Counted from the first letter of the stretch, positions 8,027-17,914 are shown. The stretch is DNA of 51,921 nucleotides from Pseudobutyrivibrio sp. (GCA_017934625.1 JAGBJE010000146.1:1-51921), one strand, 5' to 3'. Numbers and translations are program-made. The notes: generated from the letters alone by a model not told the origin.

Positions 8027-8803
8027 ATGGCTGAAAAGGATTTTTCTAATGCTTTAGCTAATATAAAGGTTCCAATTCTTATTTTGGATCAAAAGTGGCA
8101 TAGGCTCTTTGCTTTAGGTGGAAAGCCTGAAACAGTCAAGGAGCTTGAATCTAAGGAAAATGATTTAATCAAGCGCGAGGCTGAGATTAAGCAGGAGCTT
8201 AAGGATTTAAAAAAGGTAAAGGAAAACCTTATGGCTTCAGTCATGTCTAACATGGAGGGCACTTCAGATTTAGTTTCCAAGAAGCTTGATGATGATAAAA
8301 GGCTTTTGGAAGAGTGTAATGAACGTATCGCAAGCAATGAGGACGAGCTTTTAGATATACCTAATCAAACAGATGAGGTTAATAGAGAGCTTATGCTTGC
8401 AACCATGGATTACTGCTACGATAAGCTTAGAACTAATTCTTCAGAAGCGGAAGAAATTACTGAGTGGATAAAGGACGTTAGGGTTAAGCTTAAGAAAAAT
8501 GTCATAAGAAAGCATAATCGAGAGATTAATAACAAGGAAATCTATTCATATATGCATGATGTTTTTGGCATGGAAGTGCTTAATTTATTTGATATGCAAA
8601 ATGGTCAGTTTTATATTGGAAGTGCTGATGATAAAGAGGCTCCATCTCCAACAAAGACTGATGAAAATGGAAAAGATTTGTCGAATGTAGATTTAGAAGA
8701 CATAGATTTGGATGCTGTTGCAAAAGAAACAAAAGCGGACGAAGAAGCTGAAAGAGAAGCGGCCTTAGAATCAGGGGATGAAGCGACATCTGAGGATTCT
8801 TAG
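8027..8803 (+). CDS. Coiled-coil protein of unknown function with acidic tail
   Basis: I do not recognise a named family. The 258-residue protein has no signal peptide or membrane segment. A short N-terminal segment (ANIKVPILILDQKWHRLF, about 11-28) looks ordered. Two charged heptad-like helices (about 35-75 and 82-112) suggest a coiled coil. A basic middle region (about 145-175) is followed by a strongly acidic tail (about 203-258) that is probably disordered. It starts 8 bases after rex behind AGGTG and ends at a strong terminator, so it is very probably co-transcribed with rex and may respond to redox state. A scaffold or cell-envelope coordination role would be guesswork. Confidence 0.85.
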   Translation: MAEKDFSNALANIKVPILILDQKWHRLFALGGKPETVKELESKENDLIKREAEIKQELKDLKKVKENLMASVMSNMEGTSDLVSKKLDDDKRLLEECNERIASNEDELLDIPNQTDEVNRELMLATMDYCYDKLRTNSSEAEEITEWIKDVRVKLKKNVIRKHNREINNKEIYSYMHDVFGMEVLNLFDMQNGQFYIGSADDKEAPSPTKTDENGKDLSNVDLEDIDLDAVAKETKADEEAEREAALESGDEATSEDS

Positions 8804-8819
8804 AATTCACGAAATTTTT

Positions 8820-8852
8820 AAAGACTAAACACTATTATGTTTAGTCTTTTTT
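8820..8852 (+). terminator. Rho-independent terminator after the rex operon
   Basis: A perfect 12-base-pair stem, 8820-8831 with 8838-8849, has a 6-base loop and runs into six T. The 53 bases that follow hold AT-rich possible -10 elements (for example TATAGT at 8873-8878), but no convincing -35. Confidence 0.88.
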
Positions 8853-8905
8853 AATTAGGTATGTTATCATAATATAGTAGTATTGTTGTAAAGAAAGGAG
8901 CATAT

Positions 8906-9787
8906 ATGGAAGACGGGTCGAATCCCTATTTACTGATTATTTTTATAATAATTGCTTTAATAGAATTTGCGCTATTAATAATACTATATCGCAAGTCAAA
9001 ACAGGAAAATGTAACAGAGGAAGATGTTATTTCTCTTGTTAATGAAGGGCATGAAGATGGAAATATTTTAGCATCTGAGGCCGCAATGATTCAGAATATA
9101 TTTGAATTTTCAGATACTGATGCTAAGGATATCATGACCCATAGGAAAAGCATTGTGGCTATCAATGGGGATTGTACATTACGAGAGGCCATTAATTTTA
9201 TTAATGAAAACAATATGAGCCGATATCCTGTGTACATTGATGAGTTGGATAATATTATCGGAATCCTTCACATCAAAGATATTTTAATGTACTACGATAA
9301 GGATATTGATAATTTAAAGGTTAAGGATTTACATGAACTTCTGTCTGTAGCGGAGTTTGTACCAGAGACACATGGCATTAACACTTTATTTGCTAAGATG
9401 CAGTCTAAGAAGCGTCACATGGTGATTGTTGTTGATGAATATGGACAGGTTTCAGGATTGCTTTCCTTAGAAGATATTCTTGAAGAAATAGTTGGTAATA
9501 TAGAGGATGAGCATGATGAAGAAGAAGCTTCTATAGAGGTTAAAACCGAGGATTCATACTTGATGGATGGTTCTACTACCTTAGAAGAAGTAGAAGAAAT
9601 GCTTGGAACTAAATTTTCTGATGATTACGAAACGTTAAATGGATATCTGATATCTTTATACGGCAAGATTCCGGAGGATGGCAAATCCCTTACACTTGAG
9701 GATGATAACTATGTTTTTTATATTAAAAACGTGACAGATAAAGTGATTGATGGAGTTTACGTCAGAAAGAAAAGGCACGTTGAATAA
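8906..9787 (+). CDS. CBS-pair and CorC/HlyC domain membrane protein, short form
   Basis: A 293-residue protein of the HlyC/CorC group. One membrane segment (about 8-27) replaces the four-helix DUF21 transmembrane domain that the full-length proteins (about 430 residues) carry. A CBS pair follows (about 65-195; note DIMTHRKSIVAI and RYPVYIDELDNIIGILHIKDIL), then the transporter-associated CorC_HlyC domain (about 205-290). Family members are linked to magnesium and cobalt efflux, and the CBS pair binds adenine nucleotides. Without DUF21 this is more likely a regulator than a transporter. AAAGGAG precedes the ATG. Confidence 0.88.
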   Translation: MEDGSNPYLLIIFIIIALIEFALLIILYRKSKQENVTEEDVISLVNEGHEDGNILASEAAMIQNIFEFSDTDAKDIMTHRKSIVAINGDCTLREAINFINENNMSRYPVYIDELDNIIGILHIKDILMYYDKDIDNLKVKDLHELLSVAEFVPETHGINTLFAKMQSKKRHMVIVVDEYGQVSGLLSLEDILEEIVGNIEDEHDEEEASIEVKTEDSYLMDGSTTLEEVEEMLGTKFSDDYETLNGYLISLYGKIPEDGKSLTLEDDNYVFYIKNVTDKVIDGVYVRKKRHVE

Positions 9788-9808
9788 AAAACTGTTATTT
9801 GATATAAT
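9780..9808 (+). promoter_or_regulatory. Candidate promoter for the yebC-family gene
   Basis: TTGAAT (9780-9785), a 17-base spacer and a perfect TATAAT (9803-9808). The -35 element overlaps the stop codon of the CBS-domain gene. Confidence 0.55.
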
Positions 9809-9844
9809 TTTTTAGATTCAGAATAGAAAAGAGGTACTAATTTT

Positions 9845-10573
9845 ATGTCAGGACATTCAAAATTTGCTAATATTAAGCACAAAAAGGAAAAGAATGATGC
9901 TGCAAAGGGTAAGATTTTTACAATAATTGGTCGTGAAATCGCTGTCGCAGTAAAAGAGGGCGGTCCAGACCCTAACAATAATTCTAAGCTTCGTGATGTT
10001 ATCGCCAAGGCTAAGGCTAATAACGTTCCTAATGCTACAATCGAAAATGGTATTAAGAAGGCTGCTGGAAATGCAGATGCAGTAAATTATGAATCTGTTA
10101 CATACGAAGGATATGGTCCTAGCGGCACAGCTATTATTGTAGATTGCCTTACAGATAACCGTAATCGTACAGCAGCAAATGTAAGAAATGCATTCACAAA
10201 GGGTGGTGGAAGCATTGGTACACCAGGTTGCGTATCATTTATGTTTGACAACAAGGGTCAGATTATCATTTCTAAAGAGGATTGCTCTATGGATGCAGAT
10301 GATCTTATGATGATTGCTCTTGATGCTGGTGCAGAGGATTTCTCTGAGGAGGATGATTGCTTTGAAATTTACACAGCTCCAGATGATTTCTCTACAGTAA
10401 GAGAAGCTCTTGAGGCTGAAAACATTCCTATGGCAGATGCTGAGGTCACTATGATTCCTCAGACTTATGTTGAACTTACTGACGAGCAGGATCTTTACAA
10501 GATTAACAAGCTTCTTGATCTTCTTGATGAAGATGATGACGTACAGAATGTTTACCATAATTGGAATGAATAA
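9845..10573 (+). CDS. YebC/PmpR family protein
   Basis: A 242-residue member of the widespread YebC/PmpR/TACO1 family. It has the diagnostic N-terminus [13 protein letters not shown], the [14 protein letters not shown] segment and YEGYGPSG near residue 85. Family members were first described as DNA-binding regulators. More recent work ties some of them to translation of proline-rich stretches. Either role is possible here. The length is normal. It lies behind its own candidate promoter and 25 bases before glgA. Confidence 0.95.
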   Translation: MSGHSKFANIKHKKEKNDAAKGKIFTIIGREIAVAVKEGGPDPNNNSKLRDVIAKAKANNVPNATIENGIKKAAGNADAVNYESVTYEGYGPSGTAIIVDCLTDNRNRTAANVRNAFTKGGGSIGTPGCVSFMFDNKGQIIISKEDCSMDADDLMMIALDAGAEDFSEEDDCFEIYTAPDDFSTVREALEAENIPMADAEVTMIPQTYVELTDEQDLYKINKLLDLLDEDDDVQNVYHNWNE

Positions 10574-10598
10574 TTAAAATAAGAGGGGTTGAGTACTA

Positions 10599-12047
10599 AT
10601 GAATAAAATACTTTTTGCAGCAAGCGAATGCGTACCATTCGTTAAGACTGGTGGATTGGCAGATGTTTGCGGAGCTTTACCAAAGGAGTTTTCTAAGGAA
10701 TACTTCGATGTTAGAGTTGTATTACCATACTATACATTTATACCTGAGAAATACAAAAAGGATTTCAAGTTTTTAACTAGCTTTCAGATGAATATGGGTC
10801 CATTAGTTGGCACTAAGTATGTAGGTGTTTTTGAATATGAATTAGATGGAGTCACATTCTATTTTATAGATAATCATGATTACTTTGATTGCTTTTATCC
10901 ATATTCAGAGGATAGATGGGATCTTGAAAAGTTCATCTTTTTTGACAAGGCTGTACTTTCAATGCTTCCACTCATTGGTTTTCAACCAAATCTTATTCAC
11001 TGTCATGATTGGCAGACTGGTTTTATCCCAGTATATCTTAAGAATGATTTCCAGGGAGATCAGTTCTTCTGGGGAATGAAGTCGGTTATGACTATTCATA
11101 ATCTTAAGTTTCAGGGCATGTGGGATACAAAGACGGTAGCTGGTATTTCAGGACTGTCAATGAATCTTTTCACACCAGACAAGCTGGAATATAAGAAATG
11201 CGGTAATATGCTTAAGGGTGGCCTTGTATATGCTGATTACATCACAACAGTTTCTTCTACATATTGTGATGAGATTCAAATGCCATACTATGGTGAAGGC
11301 TTAGACGGATTACTTAGAGCACGTCACTATGATATGCAGGGCATTGTTAATGGTATTGATAACGATGTTTACAATCCAGCTACAGATGAAAAGATTTATA
11401 AGAATTTTGACATTAAGACCTTTAGAAAGAATAAAAAGATTAATAAGACTAAGATTCAGGCTGATCTTGGCTTAGAGGTAGATTCTAAGAAGTATATGAT
11501 AGGCTTGATTTCACGTCTTACAGACCAGAAGGGACTTGATTTGATTAACTACTGTATCGAAGGAATTGTAGATGATTTTACTCAGCTTGTAGTTATTGGC
11601 ACTGGTGAGTCTAAATATGAGAATATGTTTAGACACTACGCATGGAAATACCCTGAGAAGATTTCTGCAAATATTTGTTATGATGATAATCTTGCTCACA
11701 AGTTATACGCTGCTGCAGATGCATTTTTAATGCCATCCAGGTTCGAACCATGCGGTTTAACACAGCTAATATCATTTAGATATGGAACAGTTCCAATTGT
11801 TAGAGAAACAGGTGGACTTTCTGATACAGTTGAAGCATATAATGAATATATGAAAACTGGAGATGGTTTCTCATTTGCTAACTATAATGGAGACGAGCTT
11901 CTTAATACTGTAAATTATAGTAAATATATATTCTTTGAGAAGAAGGCTCAGTGGAATAAAATGATTGAGCGTGGCATGAGCAAGAACTATTCCTGGTCTG
12001 TTCAAAAAGAAAAATATGAAAATATTTATAACTATTTAATAGGTTAA
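10599..12047 (+). CDS. glgA: Glycogen synthase (ADP-glucose type)
   Basis: A GT5-family glucosyltransferase that extends alpha-1,4-glucan chains from ADP-glucose in the cytoplasm. At 482 residues it has the N-terminal KTGGLADV loop that binds ADP-glucose (about 17-24), HDWQTGF near residue 136, SRLTDQKG near 305 and the RFEPCGLTQL acceptor and nucleotide motif near 383. The rest of the glycogen operon (glgC, glgD, glgB) is not in the window, so this copy stands apart. It ends at a hairpin terminator. Confidence 0.95.
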   Translation: MNKILFAASECVPFVKTGGLADVCGALPKEFSKEYFDVRVVLPYYTFIPEKYKKDFKFLTSFQMNMGPLVGTKYVGVFEYELDGVTFYFIDNHDYFDCFYPYSEDRWDLEKFIFFDKAVLSMLPLIGFQPNLIHCHDWQTGFIPVYLKNDFQGDQFFWGMKSVMTIHNLKFQGMWDTKTVAGISGLSMNLFTPDKLEYKKCGNMLKGGLVYADYITTVSSTYCDEIQMPYYGEGLDGLLRARHYDMQGIVNGIDNDVYNPATDEKIYKNFDIKTFRKNKKINKTKIQADLGLEVDSKKYMIGLISRLTDQKGLDLINYCIEGIVDDFTQLVVIGTGESKYENMFRHYAWKYPEKISANICYDDNLAHKLYAAADAFLMPSRFEPCGLTQLISFRYGTVPIVRETGGLSDTVEAYNEYMKTGDGFSFANYNGDELLNTVNYSKYIFFEKKAQWNKMIERGMSKNYSWSVQKEKYENIYNYLIG

Positions 12048-12063
12048 TAAATATAAATTTAGC

Positions 12064-12092
12064 AAAAGAGAATAGTTTAACTATTCTCTTTT
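12064..12092 (+). terminator. Hairpin terminator after glgA
   Basis: A perfect 12-base-pair stem, 12064-12075 with 12081-12092, has a 5-base loop and ends in four T that are themselves part of the stem. It is AT-rich, so it may be leaky. That would help explain why no clear promoter is visible in the 18 bases before ftsK. Confidence 0.7.
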
Positions 12093-12110
12093 GAATGTAG
12101 AGGTTATATT

Positions 12111-14867
12111 TTGGCACAAAAAGGGACGAATAATTCTAAAAGAAAATCAAATAGCAAGAAATCCCAAAACACAACAAAGAAGACTACTAATAGAAAAACT
12201 ACTAAAGCAAAGGCTGAAGAATTAGAATTTGAGGATCCATTTTTTGAAGATTCTTCAAAGGAAATTATCCTTTGGAGTTCTTTAGTGTTGTGTATTTTAC
12301 TATGTATTAGCAATTTTGGAATTGGCGGAATGGTTGGAAATGCAGTATCTAACTTTCTGTTTGGTGTTTTTGGTATAATTCAATTTTTATTACCATTTAT
12401 GGTAGCATTTTCTGCGTTTTTCATTATATCTAATTATGGAAATAAAGTTGCAGTGGCTAAAGTTGTTGCAGGCACTGTACTATTAATATTTATTAGCGTT
12501 TTTGTTGAACTTATTATTAATGGGCAAAGCATTCTCACTCCGTTGGAGGCCTTTGAGTTTGCTAAGGAGCATCACTATGGTGGCGGTCTTATTGGCGGAA
12601 CGATTGTTTATGGCGTGTATGATAGCTTCGGGCTTCTTGGTGCTTATCTTATTGATGTTATCATTATGATTGTTTGTGTAATCATTATTCTAGAGCGTTT
12701 CGCTTTTGATAAGGTTCAACAATCTTCAAGATATCATGCGGATAGAGCGGCAGCTAAAAGAAGAGCTAGAAGGGAAAGACAACTTCTTGAAAGAGAAGCT
12801 AACCAAACACGATTCAATGATAACCGTCAAGCAATAATTAATAAGATTAATGACGATATTGCTTTAGAACAGCTTCAGATGACTCAAACTGAAGGAAATA
12901 GAAGAGATAGAAAACACACTGGTATCACCAGTAATACAACATTAATGCCTGATTATTCAGATATCACTTCTGCTGGTGATGTTAATGAAATTAAGTTTAA
13001 TATTGCAGAAGGCGAATCGGATGTTGAGGTTACAAAGACTAGCCGTCATAAGCTAAAGGCTTTTGATAAGAAATCAAAAAGTACTCACTCATTTAAGGGC
13101 TTTGATTCAAAGGAAGAGGAAGCTGTATCATCGCAGGATTTGACTGTGGCTAATGCTCCTATAGAACCAGCTGTAGAGCCAGCATTAGTAAACAATCAAA
13201 TACCTATTATCAATACTCCACCTGAGCCTCCTGTTAAAGAGCCTGTAGAAGCTCCTTGTGAGGAAAGTACTGCAGTTGATGAGAAGCCACTTAGAAGGCC
13301 TAAGGCTTCTGCTTCAACAAAGGAGGAAATCGAAAGCTCTTCAGAGACACTTAGAGCATCTATTGAAGCAGATAAAAAGAAAACTAATAAACCTTATAAA
13401 TTTCCACCACTTACATTACTTAATGATGCTAAAAAGGGCAGTGGTGATTCAAAGGAATATTTACAGGAAATGGCTGGCAAGCTTCAGCGTACTCTTGGAA
13501 ATTTCGGTGTACAGGCTAATGTCACAGAGGTAACACTTGGTCCTTCAGTCACTAGATATGAGCTTGAAATCGCAGAAGGTACTAGAGTATCAAAGGTAGT
13601 TAATCTATCAGATGATATTAAGCTTAACATGGCTGTTACTGATGTACGTATAGAAGCTCCTATTCCAGGAAAGTCAGCTATTGGTATAGAGGTTCCTAAC
13701 AAGGTTAAATCTATGGTTGGGTTCAAGGAGCTTGTTTCTTCCAAAGAGTTCAAGACTGCAAAATCAAAGATTTCCTTCTGTGTTGGAAAGGATATTTCAG
13801 GTTCTGTTATCGTTGGAAATATTGAAAAGATGCCTCATCTTCTTATTGCAGGTGCAACAGGCTCTGGTAAATCAGTATGTATTAATACAATCATCATGAG
13901 TATTCTTTATCATGCAAAGCCTGATGAAGTTAAGATGATAATGGTGGACCCTAAGATGGTTGAGCTGTCTGTTTATAATGGTATTCCACACCTTTTACTT
14001 CCAGTTATTACTGATGCTAAAAAGGCTGCTGGAGCACTTCATTGGGCAGTTAAAGAAATGACAGATAGATATGAGCTTTTAGCAGCAGCTGGCGTTCGTA
14101 ATATTGAAGGCTTTAATGAAAAGGTTGAAAGCGATGCTTTACCAGATTCGATTCCAGAGGAAAAGCGTGTTAGAATGTCTCAGCTTGTTATTATACTTGA
14201 CGAGGTTGCTGACCTTATGATGGTTGCTGCGGCAGATGTAGAGGATTCTATAGTTCGCCTTGCACAGCTTGCCCGTGCTGCTGGAATTCATCTTATTATC
14301 GCAACACAGAAGCCTACTGTTAATGTTATTACTGGTCTTATTAAAGCAAATGTTCCATCTCGTATAGCATTTTCTGTTTCATCAGGAAATGATTCGCGAG
14401 TTATCCTTGATATGAATGGTGCTGAAGATTTGCTAGGTAACGGTGATATGCTTTATGCTCCGCAAAATCTTTCTAAGCCTATCCGTGTTCAGGGTGCTTT
14501 TGTTAGTGATGAAGAAGTTAGTGCTGTTGTTGATTTCCTCAAGAACAACAATGAGTCTGCAGAATATAATTCTGATATAGAAACACAAATTCAAAACTCT
14601 GAGGCAGGCAATGGTTCAGTGTCTATATCTGGAGAACCAGATAATTCCAGAGACCAACTATTTGTAGAAGCCGGACGCCTTGTTATAGAAAATCAAAAAG
14701 GTTCTATTGGATATTTACAAAGGAACTTCAGGATTGGATTTAACAGAGCTGCCAGAATCATGGATCAGCTTGCAGAGGCTGGGGTTGTTGGCCCTGAAAT
14801 GGGCACTAAGCCTAGGGAAATCCGTATGTCGATTTCAGAGTTTGAAGAACTAATAAATGCACAATAA
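12111..14867 (+). CDS. ftsK: DNA translocase FtsK/SpoIIIE
   Basis: A 918-residue membrane-anchored DNA pump that clears chromosome ends from the division site. A basic N-terminus is followed by about four membrane segments (about 55-200). A long low-complexity linker covers about 210-440. The motor has Walker A GATGSGKS near residue 581 and Walker B LVIILDEVADL near 695. A C-terminal winged-helix gamma domain that reads oriented DNA sites covers about 850-915. The start is TTG at 12111, with GAGG about 8 bases upstream. Whether it serves vegetative division or sporulation cannot be decided from sequence, so the symbol is tentative between ftsK and spoIIIE. Confidence 0.93.
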   Translation: MAQKGTNNSKRKSNSKKSQNTTKKTTNRKTTKAKAEELEFEDPFFEDSSKEIILWSSLVLCILLCISNFGIGGMVGNAVSNFLFGVFGIIQFLLPFMVAFSAFFIISNYGNKVAVAKVVAGTVLLIFISVFVELIINGQSILTPLEAFEFAKEHHYGGGLIGGTIVYGVYDSFGLLGAYLIDVIIMIVCVIIILERFAFDKVQQSSRYHADRAAAKRRARRERQLLEREANQTRFNDNRQAIINKINDDIALEQLQMTQTEGNRRDRKHTGITSNTTLMPDYSDITSAGDVNEIKFNIAEGESDVEVTKTSRHKLKAFDKKSKSTHSFKGFDSKEEEAVSSQDLTVANAPIEPAVEPALVNNQIPIINTPPEPPVKEPVEAPCEESTAVDEKPLRRPKASASTKEEIESSSETLRASIEADKKKTNKPYKFPPLTLLNDAKKGSGDSKEYLQEMAGKLQRTLGNFGVQANVTEVTLGPSVTRYELEIAEGTRVSKVVNLSDDIKLNMAVTDVRIEAPIPGKSAIGIEVPNKVKSMVGFKELVSSKEFKTAKSKISFCVGKDISGSVIVGNIEKMPHLLIAGATGSGKSVCINTIIMSILYHAKPDEVKMIMVDPKMVELSVYNGIPHLLLPVITDAKKAAGALHWAVKEMTDRYELLAAAGVRNIEGFNEKVESDALPDSIPEEKRVRMSQLVIILDEVADLMMVAAADVEDSIVRLAQLARAAGIHLIIATQKPTVNVITGLIKANVPSRIAFSVSSGNDSRVILDMNGAEDLLGNGDMLYAPQNLSKPIRVQGAFVSDEEVSAVVDFLKNNNESAEYNSDIETQIQNSEAGNGSVSISGEPDNSRDQLFVEAGRLVIENQKGSIGYLQRNFRIGFNRAARIMDQLAEAGVVGPEMGTKPREIRMSISEFEELINAQ

Positions 14868-14882
14868 AAGGGAGTCATGCAA

Positions 14883-16553
14883 ATGAAGACAGACATTCAA
14901 ATCGCACAGGAAGCAAAAATGGCTAATATCAAGGATGTAGCAGCATTACTTGATATTACAGAGGATGATTTGGAGTTATACGGCAAGTATAAGGCTAAGT
15001 TTTCCGATGAATTACTTGCAAAATTAGAAGGTAAAAAGGATGGTAAGCTTGTCCTTGTTACAGCTATCAATCCTACACCTGCCGGCGAAGGCAAAACAAC
15101 AACATCTGTAGGACTTGGAGAGGCTATGGGTGTTCTTGGCAAAAAAGCTTGCCTTGCTTTAAGAGAGCCATCTTTGGGACCTTGCTTTGGTATCAAGGGT
15201 GGAGCAGCAGGCGGTGGTTATGCTCAGGTTGTTCCTATGGAGGATTTAAATCTTCACTTTACTGGTGATTTTCACGCAATTACATCTGCAAACAATCTTC
15301 TTGCAGCTATGCTTGACAATCATATTCAGCAGGGTAATGTACTTGGTATTGACCCAAGACAGGTTGTATGGAAAAGATGCCTTGATATGAATGATAGAGT
15401 TCTTAGAAATATCGTTGTAGGCCTTGGTGCTAAGGCTGATGGTATGGTTAGAGAGGACCATTTCGTAATAACTGTTGCCTCTGAGATAATGGCGATTTTA
15501 TGTCTTGCTAATGATATGCATGACCTAAAGGATAGATTAAGCAAGATTATTGTTGCTTACACATTTGATGGTAAGCCTGTTACCGCAGGGGATTTACAGG
15601 CTACTGGTGCTATGGCAGCCCTTCTTAAGGATGCTCTTAAGCCTAACCTGATTCAGACATTAGAGCACACACCTGCTATTGTACATGGTGGACCATTTGC
15701 TAATATTGCACATGGATGTAACTCTGTTCGTGCAACAAAGGCTTCTATGAAGCTTGCTGATATTACAATTACAGAGGCAGGCTTTGGCGCTGATCTTGGT
15801 GCTGAGAAATTCTTTGATATTAAATGTAGAATGGCAGGCCTTAAGCCTGATGCTGTTGTTCTTGTGGCTACAATCAGAGCTCTTAAGTACAACGGTGGCG
15901 TACCAAAAACAGACCTTACCACTGAAAATCTTGATGCTTTAAAGAAGGGTATTGTAAACCTTGAAAAGCATATTGAGAATCTACAAAAATATAATGTACC
16001 TGTTGTAGTCACACTAAATTCATTTATTACAGATTCTGAGGCTGAGACAAACTTTGTAAAAGAATTTTGTGAGTCTAGAGGCTGTGAATTTGCTATTTCT
16101 GAAGTTTGGGAAAAGGGTGGCCAAGGTGGCGTAGAGCTTGCCAAGAAGGTGCTTGATGTTCTTGAAAATAAAGAAAGCAACTTTAAGCCATTATATGAGG
16201 ATGAGCTTTCTCTTAAGGATAAGATTTCGAAGGTTGCAACAGAAATCTATGGTGCAAAAGATGTTTCTTATTCAGCAGCAGCTGAAAGAGAATTAAAGCG
16301 TATTACTGATCTTGGTATGGGTAACTTCCCTGTTTGTATGGCAAAGACACAGTATTCACTTTCTGATGATCCTACAAAGCTAGGTAGACCAGAAGGCTTT
16401 ACTCTTAACGTAAGAGAAGTATATGCTTCTGCTGGTGCAGGTTTTGTAGTTGCTGTAACTGGTAGTATAATGACTATGCCAGGTTTACCAAAACAACCTG
16501 CCGCTAACAATATAGACGTAACTGATGATGGAGTTATAACAGGACTTTTCTAA
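14883..16553 (+). CDS. fhs: Formate-tetrahydrofolate ligase
   Basis: This enzyme makes 10-formyl-tetrahydrofolate from formate, ATP and tetrahydrofolate, for purine synthesis and for acetyl-CoA pathway chemistry in acetogens. With the start at 14883 the protein is 556 residues, the usual length. An ATG at 14877 is possible but lies only 2 bases from GGAG (14871-14874), while 14883 lies 8 bases away. The P-loop [10 protein letters not shown] falls near residues 63-72. Other hallmarks are [20 protein letters not shown] and ELDLH-like [15 protein letters not shown]. One base separates its stop from the next gene. Confidence 0.97.
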   Translation: MKTDIQIAQEAKMANIKDVAALLDITEDDLELYGKYKAKFSDELLAKLEGKKDGKLVLVTAINPTPAGEGKTTTSVGLGEAMGVLGKKACLALREPSLGPCFGIKGGAAGGGYAQVVPMEDLNLHFTGDFHAITSANNLLAAMLDNHIQQGNVLGIDPRQVVWKRCLDMNDRVLRNIVVGLGAKADGMVREDHFVITVASEIMAILCLANDMHDLKDRLSKIIVAYTFDGKPVTAGDLQATGAMAALLKDALKPNLIQTLEHTPAIVHGGPFANIAHGCNSVRATKASMKLADITITEAGFGADLGAEKFFDIKCRMAGLKPDAVVLVATIRALKYNGGVPKTDLTTENLDALKKGIVNLEKHIENLQKYNVPVVVTLNSFITDSEAETNFVKEFCESRGCEFAISEVWEKGGQGGVELAKKVLDVLENKESNFKPLYEDELSLKDKISKVATEIYGAKDVSYSAAAERELKRITDLGMGNFPVCMAKTQYSLSDDPTKLGRPEGFTLNVREVYASAGAGFVVAVTGSIMTMPGLPKQPAANNIDVTDDGVITGLF

Positions 16554-16554
16554 A

Positions 16555-17724
16555 ATGAATTGTAAAAAATGTGGAGCTGAAATTGAAAATGGTTTAATGT
16601 ACTGCCCAAAATGTGGGGAGTCTATTCAGCTTGTGCCAGATTACAATGTTTTGGAAGAGGAGCTTCTCTCAAAGGTCGTCGAAGACAAAAACAAAAATAA
16701 GGATGATAAATTTGCTACTGGAGTATACAAATATACCGAAAAAACAGAAGTAGTTACTCCAGTAGACACATCTTCAAAGTCTAATGCCACTAGTTATGAA
16801 CCGAAGATTTTCACTAAGAAGATATGCATCCTTTTATTCACAGCAATTATTGCAGTAGCTATCATATCAGCACTAGTGATTATTCCATATGTTGGCAATC
16901 ATTCTTACGATAGTGTAATGAATATGGCTGTTGATGCTGAGAACAATGCCGAATATGCAAAAGCGCTAGGCTATTATGAAGAAGCTTATGAATTAGATGA
17001 TAGTTCCTATGAAGTAATCTATGGACTTGGCAGAATGTACTATAGAGTCAAGGATTATGAAAACGCAATTATCTACTTGAAGGAAGCGCTTATAATAGAC
17101 CCTGAAAATAAAAAAATATATACATATTTGCTTAATTCATTAAGTGCAATAGATGATTCAGATAGTATATATGATTTGGCGCAAAGTGCTCCAAATGATG
17201 AAATTAAGGAGTTGATTAGTGCTTATATTATGATGCCACCTTCATTTAGTTATGAAGCAGGTGAATATGACAAGGATTTTTTACTTCAACTGACAGTTAA
17301 TGGAGATTATCAGATTTTCTATACTGTTAATGGTAAAAACCCAACTACATCTGGAAAGCTTTACTCTAAGCCTATTCAGATAACAGAAGGAACTACAGTA
17401 GTAAAAGCAGTAACTCAAAATAGTTCGGGAGAATATTCAGATGTTGCTACAGCAGAATATACAGTTACCTATAAGCAATTAGGACTTCCTGTTGTGACAC
17501 CAACAGATGGTGTTTATACTCAAAAGGTGATGATTTCTGTTGAAGTCCCAGAAGGCTGTAAGGCTTATTATACCTGGGATGGTACTAGTCCTGTTAGAAA
17601 TGGAATTCAATACACTGAACCATTCCCAATAATCGAAGGTACCAGTGTATTATCGGTAGTTTTAGTTGATGAAGATGGTAATGTTAGTCCTACCTACCAT
17701 GGTAACTATATTTACCAGCCTTAA
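16555..17724 (+). CDS. Zinc-ribbon, TPR and chitobiase-C-like repeat membrane protein
   Basis: A 389-residue protein of unknown role with an unusual domain chain. The N-terminus has a four-cysteine zinc ribbon (C3, C6, C17, C20). A charged linker follows, then one membrane helix (about 87-112). Outside the membrane come about two TPR repeats (about 120-200). Two beta-sandwich repeats of the CHB_HEX_C_1 kind follow (about 230-303 and 312-386), each with the YYTWDGTSP-like turn and an EGT motif. The zinc ribbon would be cytoplasmic and the repeats extracellular. The gene starts one base after fhs, so translation is probably coupled. A weak AGGA is the only ribosome binding site. Confidence 0.8.
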   Translation: MNCKKCGAEIENGLMYCPKCGESIQLVPDYNVLEEELLSKVVEDKNKNKDDKFATGVYKYTEKTEVVTPVDTSSKSNATSYEPKIFTKKICILLFTAIIAVAIISALVIIPYVGNHSYDSVMNMAVDAENNAEYAKALGYYEEAYELDDSSYEVIYGLGRMYYRVKDYENAIIYLKEALIIDPENKKIYTYLLNSLSAIDDSDSIYDLAQSAPNDEIKELISAYIMMPPSFSYEAGEYDKDFLLQLTVNGDYQIFYTVNGKNPTTSGKLYSKPIQITEGTTVVKAVTQNSSGEYSDVATAEYTVTYKQLGLPVVTPTDGVYTQKVMISVEVPEGCKAYYTWDGTSPVRNGIQYTEPFPIIEGTSVLSVVLVDEDGNVSPTYHGNYIYQP

Positions 17725-17830
17725 ATTTAACAAATATTTCACACTTAAAACTCTTTTTAAACATATTTGATTAGTATCATAACAATATCTCAATAAGAGA
17801 TACATTTTTCATAACATTATTCTCCCTTTT

Positions 17831-17860
17831 AAAGACACGTCACCGCAGGCGTGTCTTTTT
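17831..17860 (+). terminator. Rho-independent terminator before rlmH
   Basis: AAAGACACG (17831-17839) pairs with CGTGTCTTT (17850-17858) and is followed by T residues. A weaker AT-rich hairpin lies upstream at 17786-17802. Together they end the fhs transcript. Confidence 0.85.
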
Positions 17861-17878
17861 ATTTGTACTTGTTAGTGG

Positions 17879-17907
17879 TTGTTTAAATCACTTAAATGGG
17901 CTAAAAT
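17879..17907 (+). promoter_or_regulatory. Weak candidate promoter abutting rlmH
   Basis: TTGTTT (17879-17884), a 17-base spacer and TAAAAT (17902-17907). The predicted start point, about 7 bases after the -10, falls at or next to the rlmH ATG at 17915. Confidence 0.4.
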
Positions 17908-17914
17908 AGATTAC

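Noticed and set aside
15653..16180. Open frame of 175 codons on the minus strand inside fhs
   Set aside because: It lies wholly antisense to a clear enzyme gene, has Ser/Thr-rich low-complexity content typical of shadow frames, and has no ribosome binding site or family match.
17786..17802. Short hairpin TATCTC-loop-GAGATA as an independent terminator
   Set aside because: AT-rich 6-base-pair stem with a poor T tract. The stronger hairpin at 17831-17858 explains termination better.
17879..17914. Longer start for rlmH at 17879
   Set aside because: The extra 12 residues do not match the family, and the family N-terminus begins at 17915.
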